A stretch of 64,000 bases of DNA from Streptomyces sp. NRRL S-37 (GTDB taxonomy: Bacteria > Actinomycetota > Actinomycetes > Streptomycetales > Streptomycetaceae). Made by a program: the position numbers and the translations under genes. The notes beneath the pieces were generated by a model. The model had not been told where the DNA came from, searched no databases, and saw nothing but the letters and a program-made list of their open reading frames with translations. The stretch lies in assembly GCF_000721605.1 (NCBI RefSeq), contig NZ_JOIZ01000019.1, positions 62,001 through 126,000 on the forward strand. The letters are read 5' to 3'. Below are positions 58,568 through 64,000 of the stretch, in pieces. Positions within the stretch are counted from its first letter, which is position 1. Every line of letters begins with the position of its first letter.

Positions 58568-58770
58568 AAGGTGTCTGTCGCGCGGGGTTTCCCCCGTGGC
58601 GACGACGTAAACATTACCAGGTGTTCCGGGGTGGCCGATCACCCCCGCCCGGCCGCGCCGTCACGTGAACGGCGCATGGCGGACCGGGCCGGGTCTTGGG
58701 GCGCGCCCGCGGGGGAGAGAGGATGAGGGGAGGACCCACCAGCGGGAACACCAGCAGCGGGAGGAAGCAC

Positions 58771-60096
58771 GTGAGCGAGACGGACACGGCCAGGAGCGTC
58801 ACCGGTGAGGACGAGGTCGTGGACCTCTGCCGCGAGCTGATCCGGATCGACACCAGCAACTACGGCGACCACTCGGGCCCCGGCGAGCGCAAGGCGGCCG
58901 AGTACGTCGCCGAGAAGCTCGCCGAGGTGGGCCTGGAACCGCGGATCTTCGAGTCGCACCCGGGGCGCGCCTCCACGGTGGCCCGGATCGAGGGCGAGGA
59001 CCCGTCCCGGCCCGCGCTGCTCATCCACGGCCACACCGACGTCGTACCGGCCAACGCCGACGACTGGACCCACCACCCCTTCTCCGGCGAGATCGCCGAC
59101 GGATGCGTGTGGGGGCGCGGGGCCGTCGACATGAAGGACATGGACGCGATGACCCTCGCGGTCGTCCGCGACCGGATGCGCAGCGGACGCAAGCCCCCGC
59201 GCGACGTCGTCCTCGCCTTCCTCGCCGACGAGGAGGCCGGAGGGACGTACGGCGCCCGCCACCTGGTCGACCACCACCCGGACCTCTTCGAGGGCGTCAC
59301 CGAGGCGATCAGCGAGGTGGGCGGCTTCTCGTTCACCGTCAGCGAGCAGCGCCGGCTGTATCTGATCCAGACGGCCGAGAAGGGCATGCACTGGATGAAG
59401 CTGACCGTGGCCGGCACCGCCGGGCACGGGTCGATGATCCACCGCGACAACGCCATCACCGAGCTGTCGGAGGCCGTCGCGCGCCTCGGCCGGCACACGT
59501 TCCCGGTCCGCGTCACGAAGACGACCCGGGCCTTCCTCGACGAGCTGGGTGACGCCCTCGGGACCGAGCTCGACCCGGAGAACATGGAGGGGACCCTCGC
59601 CAGGCTCGGCGGCATCGCCAAGCTCATCGGCGCGACGCTGAGCAACACCGCCAACCCCACCCAGCTGGGCGCGGGCTACAAGGTCAACGTCATCCCGGGT
59701 GAGGCGACCGCACACGTGGACGGCCGTTTCCTGCCCGGGCACGAGGAGGAGTTCCTCGCCGACCTCGACCGGATCCTCGGTCCGAAGGTGCGGCGCGAGG
59801 ACGTCCACTCCGACAAGGCCGTCGAGACCACGTTCGACGGAGCCCTCGTGGACGCGATGCAGTCCGCGCTGGTGGCCGAGGACCCGGCCGCGAAGGCCGT
59901 CCCGTACATGCTCTCCGGCGGGACGGACGCCAAGTCCTTCGACGACCTCGGCATCCGGGGCTTCGGCTTCGCGCCCCTCAAGCTGCCCCCGGAGCTGGAC
60001 TTCGCCGGCATGTTCCACGGGGTCGACGAGCGGGTGCCGGTGGACGGCCTGAAGTTCGGCGTGCGGGTGCTCGACCGCTTCCTCGACGCGAGCTGA
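58771..60096 (+). CDS. M20/M25/M40-family metallopeptidase, 441 aa
   Basis: Di-zinc peptidase motifs: HGHTDVVPA (first metal His), WGRGAVDMKD (bridging Asp), DEEAGG (catalytic Glu) and a C-terminal FHGVDERVP-type His. The central lid domain has GTAGHGSMIHRDNAI. The family includes dipeptidases and amidohydrolases; it is probably a cytosolic peptidase. GTG at 58771 is preceded by GGGAGG, so initiation is strong. Confidence 0.9.
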   Translation: MSETDTARSVTGEDEVVDLCRELIRIDTSNYGDHSGPGERKAAEYVAEKLAEVGLEPRIFESHPGRASTVARIEGEDPSRPALLIHGHTDVVPANADDWTHHPFSGEIADGCVWGRGAVDMKDMDAMTLAVVRDRMRSGRKPPRDVVLAFLADEEAGGTYGARHLVDHHPDLFEGVTEAISEVGGFSFTVSEQRRLYLIQTAEKGMHWMKLTVAGTAGHGSMIHRDNAITELSEAVARLGRHTFPVRVTKTTRAFLDELGDALGTELDPENMEGTLARLGGIAKLIGATLSNTANPTQLGAGYKVNVIPGEATAHVDGRFLPGHEEEFLADLDRILGPKVRREDVHSDKAVETTFDGALVDAMQSALVAEDPAAKAVPYMLSGGTDAKSFDDLGIRGFGFAPLKLPPELDFAGMFHGVDERVPVDGLKFGVRVLDRFLDAS

Positions 60097-60171
60097 GACG
60101 GTTACCCGATGACCTCAATAATCGTCCATACGTGCGGAGTTGACTGAGAAGAGTGAATGCGACGATAAGCT

Positions 60172-60199
60172 CGTAGCCTCATTACTCCGTCCTCGTTAG
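60172..60199 (+). promoter_or_regulatory. Putative SigBldN-type promoter of chpH
   Basis: CGTAGC (60172-60177), 16-base spacer, CGTTAG (60194-60199). The known consensus of the developmental ECF sigma BldN, CGTAAC-N16-CGTTGA, fits with two differences at the end of the -10 and one in the -35. It lies 49 bases before the chpH ATG. Confidence 0.55.
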
Positions 60200-60248
60200 C
60201 CGTGATGTGATCCGCGACTTTGGATCGCTTTGCCAACAAGGAGGAATA

Positions 60249-60482
60249 ATGCTGAAGAAGGTCGTCGCCGTCGCCGCCGCCACCGGTGGTCTGGTTCTCG
60301 CGGGCGCGGGCATGGCCGCCGCCGACTCCGGTGCCCAGGGTGCCGCCGTGCACTCCCCGGGTGTCCTTTCCGGCAACGTCGTGCAGGCCCCGATCCACGT
60401 CCCCGTGAACGTCTGCGGCAACACGATCTCCGTGATCGGGCTGCTGAACCCCGCCTTCGGCAACGTCTGCATCAACAAGTGA
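60249..60482 (+). CDS. chpH: Short chaplin ChpH, 77 aa
   Basis: A signal peptide (MLKKVVAVAAATGGLVLAGAG, cut before DSG at about 27) leaves one 50-residue chaplin domain: HSPGVLSGNVVQAPIHVPVNVCGNTISV and LLNPAFGNVCINK. Two Cys form the conserved disulfide. ChpH is secreted, assembles into amyloid rodlets on aerial hyphae and spores, and is needed for their hydrophobic surface. AAGGAGG precedes the ATG. The long chaplin gene lies next, as in S. coelicolor chpC-chpH. Confidence 0.95.
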   Translation: MLKKVVAVAAATGGLVLAGAGMAAADSGAQGAAVHSPGVLSGNVVQAPIHVPVNVCGNTISVIGLLNPAFGNVCINK

Positions 60483-60528
60483 CGTTGTGCCTCGCCCTCT
60501 AGGGCATGCCCGCTGAGGGCTCGAGCCC

Positions 60529-60567
60529 GTCGGCCCCGGAGCGCGCGCCATGCGCTCCGGGGCCGAC
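60529..60567 (+). terminator. Terminator of chpH
   Basis: A perfect 16-base-pair stem (60529-60544 with 60552-60567) with a 7-base loop, 47 bases after the chpH stop. A 12-base palindrome (GGGCTCGAGCCC) precedes it. Confidence 0.8.
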
Positions 60568-60648
60568 CGGTCTCACCGAACGTCGGAACACCGGGAATCC
60601 GTCGGAACACCGATTCCCGGCACCAGGTCGAAGGCAGGGATTTCAGCA

Positions 60649-61589
60649 ATGCGACAGGTCACCCGCAAGGGCCTGATGACGATGGCGGCCGCCACGGGCG
60701 TACTCGCCGCCGCGAGCGGGGCCGCCCACGCCGACTCCGGCGCGACGGGCCACTCCGCCGGCTCACCCGGCGTGCTCTCCGGGAACACGGTGCAGGCGCC
60801 GGTGGACGTCCCGGTGAACGTCTGCGGCAACACGGTCGACGTCGTCGGTGTCCTCAATCCGTCCGTGGGGAACTCCTGCGCCAACCAGAGTGGCTCCTCC
60901 TCGGACGGTCACGGCGGTGCGCACGCCGACGGGTACGCCGAGGGCTCGCCCGGTGTGCTGTCCGGGAACGTGGTGCAGGCGCCGGTGCACGTGCCGGTGA
61001 ACGTACGGCGACCCGGACGGGTACGGCGACTCGGGCGGTCACGGCGGTGCGCACGCCGACGGGTACGCCGAGGGCTCGCCCGGTGTGCTGTCCGGGAACG
61101 TGGTGCAGGCGCCGGTGCACGTGCCGGTGAACGTGCGGTCATGGCGGCCACGGCGGTCATGGCGGCCACGGCGGTGCGCACGCCGACGGGTACGCCGAGG
61201 GCTCGCCCGGCGTCGGTTCCGGCAACCACGTCCAGGTACCGATCCACGTCCCGGTGAACGTCTGCGGCGACAGTGTCGACATCCTGGGCGCCGGAAACGC
61301 CACCGAGGGCAACGACTGCGCGAACGGCGACCCGGGCCACGACACCCCGGGACAGCCCGGCGACCCGGGTGACCCCGGCGACCCCGGGCACCCCGGTGAC
61401 GAGCCGGGCACCCCGGACCGCCCCTCGGCCGGCGACCGGCCGGGCGTCCACTCCCTCACCCAGCCCCGGCACGACGCGCAGCTCGCGCAGACCGGCAGCG
61501 AGCTGCCGATGGGTCTCGTCCTGCCCGTCGGCGCGGGCGCGCTGCTCGCCGGCGCGGTCCTCTACCGCAAGGCACGGACCGCCGCGTGA
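60649..61589 (+). pseudogene. chpC: Long chaplin (ChpC-like) with disrupted reading frame
   Basis: The gene starts at 60649 with a signal peptide (cut near HAD) and a complete chaplin domain (SPGVLSGNTVQAPVDVPVNV, then CGNTVDVVGVLNPSVG). After it, two 99-base identical segments (60906-61004 and 61036-61134, period 130) each encode the first half of a chaplin domain and stop at PVNV. At both junctions the frame shifts by one. A complete last domain and the C-terminus in a third frame end with LAQTG and a membrane helix with basic tail, a sortase E signal. The frame is broken twice, at about 61004 and 61134; two bases missing at each would restore a 314-residue protein. Confidence 0.75.
60906..61134 (+). 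repeat. Direct repeat of 99 bp within the chaplin gene
   Basis: Identical segments at 60906-61004 and 61036-61134, both opening CGGTCACGGCGGTGCGCACG and ending GTGCCGGTGAACGT. A third, partial copy of the opening (about 46 bases) lies near 61170. Such repeats are a natural recombination or assembly-collapse site and probably explain the broken frame. Confidence 0.85.
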
Positions 61590-61662
61590 CACCGGACACA
61601 CGGAGCGGACCCCGCGACCGCGGGGTCCGCTCCGTCGTGTGATTCCGGTCGGGTGTCGAAGA

Positions 61663-61851
61663 TCACCAGGTGGCGCGCACCTGGCGGATGATCCGCCTCC
61701 GCAGCCGCACCCTGCGACTGCCGTCACGCATCAGCGTCAGGCGGTACAACTCCCAGTGACCGTACTCTGCATGGTCCGTCAGCAGACGTGTCGTTTCCTT
61801 GCGGGAGACCCCGCGCGGTACGTGCACGTCGACAAATTCGTATTCCGGCAT
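61663..61851 (-). CDS. DUF5703 protein, 62 aa
   Basis: A short highly conserved actinomycete protein: MPEYEFVDVHVPRGVSRKE, HAEYGHWELYRLTLMRDGSRRV, ending RRRIIRQVRATW. Cytosolic, beta-rich and basic at the end. Function unknown. Divergent from the acidic protein gene with 47 bases between them. Confidence 0.88.
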   Translation of the reverse strand: MPEYEFVDVHVPRGVSRKETTRLLTDHAEYGHWELYRLTLMRDGSRRVRLRRRIIRQVRATW

Positions 61852-61885
61852 CGCATCTATTGTGCGGGCCGGGCCCCGGTACGGA

Positions 61886-61891
61886 TAGCGT
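61886..61891 (+). promoter_or_regulatory. -10 hexamer of the acidic protein gene, leaderless start
   Basis: TAGCGT ends seven bases before the ATG at 61899, and no ribosome site lies in between, so the mRNA probably starts at the ATG. Confidence 0.45.
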
Positions 61892-61898
61892 CTGCACT

Positions 61899-62588
61899 AT
61901 GTCTGATGCTGCGCAGCCCACCGCTGCCGAGGTACGCGCCGCCGCCGAGGCGGTCAAGACCGCGCTCGACCGCCACCTGGCCGCGGTCGAACGCCGGTCG
62001 GGGGAGGACGACCCGGCCGTCTACGAGGCGTTCAACCAGCTGGCCGCGGCCGCGGAGACGTACGACGAACTGCTCTACGACCGCTATGACGAAGTCACCC
62101 CCTTCGAGATCCCCGGCGCGGAGGACGCGCCGCCCTACACCGGTCCCGAGGAACCGGCGGCGCTCAGCGTGCTGATCCGCCGCGACTACGCCGTCGTGGA
62201 ACCCCAGCGGCTGCGCGCGCACGCCCAGCGGATCGAGGCGGCGGACGACGAGACCTCGGAGGCGTCGGGCACCGTCCACGGCGCGCTCGGCCTGCTGTTC
62301 GGCGAGTTCGAGCCGGACGAGATCGCCTCCCGGCACAAGGAGTTCGGTCTGGAGGAAGGCGACTCCACGCTCTGGGTGACGGCATCGGACGACCCCGCGG
62401 AACCCGGCGAGTGGCTGGAGGCGCCGTTCGAGCAGGTGGACCCGCAGCAGGTGGTGTGCCGCTTCGACGTCAGCGCGGTCTTCGACGACGACGGGGACCT
62501 CGACGACGACGAGGAGGACCTGGAGGACGAGCTGGATCCGGGCCTGGACGAGGACGGGGACCTGGAACCCCTCGACGCGGACCGCTGA
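61899..62588 (+). CDS. Acidic cytosolic hypothetical protein, 229 aa
   Basis: A helical N-terminus (EVRAAAEAVKTALDRHLAAVERR), a central conserved domain with YDEVTPFEIPGAEDAPPYTGPEE and IRRDYAVVEPQRLRAHAQR, and a very acidic C-terminal tail (many D and E from about 195). No signal peptide and no known motif. I recall it as a conserved Streptomyces protein of unknown function located beside DUF5703. Confidence 0.8.
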   Translation: MSDAAQPTAAEVRAAAEAVKTALDRHLAAVERRSGEDDPAVYEAFNQLAAAAETYDELLYDRYDEVTPFEIPGAEDAPPYTGPEEPAALSVLIRRDYAVVEPQRLRAHAQRIEAADDETSEASGTVHGALGLLFGEFEPDEIASRHKEFGLEEGDSTLWVTASDDPAEPGEWLEAPFEQVDPQQVVCRFDVSAVFDDDGDLDDDEEDLEDELDPGLDEDGDLEPLDADR

Positions 62589-62648
62589 CCGCACCCGCCC
62601 CGCACGGCGGCGGCACCCCCGGTGCCGCCGCCCGCGCACGGGCCGGGA

Positions 62649-64000
62649 TCAGCCCTCCGCCACCGGCACCTGCGGGGCCAGCAGCTCCGGCAGCCGGGTG
62701 GTCCGCGGCTTCGCCGTCACCTCGGCCACGGCGCGCGGCAGCGCCTGCTCCACGCCGTGCACCACGGACAGATGCCGGTCGGCCCTGCTGAACGCCGTGT
62801 ACACCCAGGGCCGGCTCAGCGCCGGCACGGCGTCACCGGGCAGCACTACGACCACCGCGGGCCACCGGCAGCCCACCGCCTGGTGCGCGGTCAGCGCCCA
62901 CCCGTGCCGCACGGACGACTCCACCCGCTCCCTCGGTACGACGATCTCCTCACCCCCGCACTCCAGGTGCAGCCCCTCGCCGTCGGCCCGCACCACGCGG
63001 CCCGGCAGCGTACGTCCCGGAGCGGGGGAGTAGGCGACCCGGTCACCCGGATCGAACCCGCCGAAGCGCCCCGGCCCCGGGTTCAGCCGCTCCTTCAGCG
63101 CCGCGTTCAGCACACGCGTCCCCACCGCGCCCCCGTGCCCCGGGGTGATCACCCGGGTCTCCTCGGCCGGTACCCCGATCGCGCGCGGCACCGAGTCCGC
63201 CACCAGCTGCACGGTCCGGTGCACGGCCTCTCCCGCGTCCCGCACCGGCACGATCACGACCTCCTTGCCGGGCGCCGCCACCTGGTTCAGCTCGCCGACC
63301 CCGATCCCCGAGACCAGCTCGCCCAGCGGGCCGGGATCCGGCCGCCGTGAGGCGATCTGCGGGCAGACCCGCGCCGCCAGCAGATCCGCGAACACCCGCC
63401 CGGGCCCCACCGACCACAGCACTCCCGGATCACCGGCCAGCACCAGCCGCGCCCCGTCCGGCAGCGACTCCGTCACCAGCGCGGCGGTCTCCACGTCCAG
63501 CTGCGGGGCGTCGAGCACCACCAGCAGATCCACGTCCAGCGCCCCGTCGGCGTCCCGCCCGGGCCCCTCGGCACCGGACAGCAGCCCCGCGACGGTGGCG
63601 ACCCCGGCCCCCTCGACCAGTCCCGCGAACCGGGCACGCCCCACCGGACCGTGGGCGGCGGCCCAGACCCGCAGCCCCAGACCTCGCGCGGCGCTCACCA
63701 GCGCCGCGGGATCGGCCAGCGAGGCCTCCCCACCGGTGTGCAGCACCAGCCCGTGCCCGGCGACCGCCCGGATCAGCTCACCCGCGGAACCCTCCGCCGA
63801 GGCGGCCGCACGCTCCCACTCCTCACCCGCGCCGTCCGGCCCGGTCACGGAGTTGACCAGCCGGGCCAGCCCGTCGGCCAGACTCTCCTCGGCCATCGCA
63901 TACCGCTCCAGCCCCACCAGCACCCGGACCGGCCGCTCCTCGTCCTCCCCGGCGTCACCGGCTTCGCCGGCGGCGTCCTGGAAAACGAGCACGTCCCCCT
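62649..64000 (-). CDS. RecD-like helicase with UvrD C2 domain (C-terminal part)
   Basis: The 5' end lies beyond 64000. The visible part contains an ATPase core with VDLLVVLDAPQLDVETAALV (Walker B-like) and LPDGARLVLAGDPGVLWSVGPG (motif III), and a C-terminal UvrD/RecD domain with HGWALTAHQAVGCRWPAVVVVLP and PWVYTAFSRADRHLSVVHG. The Walker A and any helix-hairpin-helix should lie in the missing part. It matches actinomycete HhH/ATPase proteins of the RecD2 type, probably in DNA repair. Confidence 0.85.
   Translation of the reverse strand, partial: GDVLVFQDAAGEAGDAGEDEERPVRVLVGLERYAMAEESLADGLARLVNSVTGPDGAGEEWERAAASAEGSAGELIRAVAGHGLVLHTGGEASLADPAALVSAARGLGLRVWAAAHGPVGRARFAGLVEGAGVATVAGLLSGAEGPGRDADGALDVDLLVVLDAPQLDVETAALVTESLPDGARLVLAGDPGVLWSVGPGRVFADLLAARVCPQIASRRPDPGPLGELVSGIGVGELNQVAAPGKEVVIVPVRDAGEAVHRTVQLVADSVPRAIGVPAEETRVITPGHGGAVGTRVLNAALKERLNPGPGRFGGFDPGDRVAYSPAPGRTLPGRVVRADGEGLHLECGGEEIVVPRERVESSVRHGWALTAHQAVGCRWPAVVVVLPGDAVPALSRPWVYTAFSRADRHLSVVHGVEQALPRAVAEVTAKPRTTRLPELLAPQVPVAEG

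Noticed and set aside
1..64000. Prophage, transposon, or secondary-metabolite cluster
   Set aside because: No transposase, integrase, phage structural, PKS, NRPS or terpene synthase genes were recognised in the window.

Overview
The window is a high-GC (about 72-73% by eye) actinomycete chromosome segment, almost certainly Streptomyces. The evidence is a short chaplin next to a long chaplin with an LAxTG sortase signal, an [Fe-S] SoxR, many TetR/GntR regulators, frequent GTG/TTG starts with ATGA/GTGA overlaps, leaderless starts, and Streptomyces-type dispersed intergenic repeats. From memory, the order (LPMO, SGNH lipase, hmgA, soxR, gluconate genes, chpH/chpC) follows the S. coelicolor core region of roughly SCO1734 down to SCO1670. 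That recollection was not checked here. No prophage, transposon, CRISPR array or secondary-metabolite cluster is visible.

Layout. 1-7.2 kb: a truncated secreted AA10 LPMO, a 44-residue peptide, a methyltransferase, a DUF402/GNAT pair, a YtrA-type GntR, a DUF5925 AAA ATPase, and a three-gene envelope operon (two GT2 glycosyltransferases plus a polysaccharide deacetylase). 7.2-17.3 kb: a secreted SGNH hydrolase, a Ser/Thr kinase, and a NicO-type metal transporter - TPR - DUF4331 operon divergent from a SigK-like sigma factor with its RskA anti-sigma. 17.5-24.8 kb: a DrrAB-type ABC exporter with a divergent TetR, a free-standing type-ISP specificity domain, a GntR/hmgA pair, a lipoprotein and a TetR. 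24.9-31.8 kb: a molybdopterin oxidoreductase, a citrate transporter, an MFS exporter, a small membrane protein and an MsiK-like sugar ABC ATPase.

31.9-49.4 kb is a catabolic block: aldehyde and alcohol dehydrogenase, EamA exporter, TetR with divergent acyl-CoA dehydrogenase, YiaA protein, TetR with a MaoC hydratase, SoxR, NamZ muramidase, an SDR - acyl-CoA ligase - TetR operon, an acyl-CoA dehydrogenase - phosphotransferase operon, and a quinone reductase. Three classes of inverted repeat recur in it and suggest three small TetR regulons. 49.5-64 kb: two DUF202 proteins, a frameshifted NUDIX gene, a TPR-like protein, an APC permease, a YedY-like molybdoenzyme with its cytochrome b, the gluconate genes gntP-gntK with divergent gntR, YchJ, tRNA-Leu(GAG), an M20 peptidase, chpH, a disrupted long chaplin gene, DUF5703, an acidic protein and the 3' part of a RecD-like helicase.

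I found no obviously new multi-gene system. The most checkable observations are the shared operators, the disrupted long chaplin gene, a one-base frameshift in the NUDIX gene, a SigBldN-like promoter before chpH, and a 16-bp palindrome in the otherwise empty 7.2-7.8 kb region.
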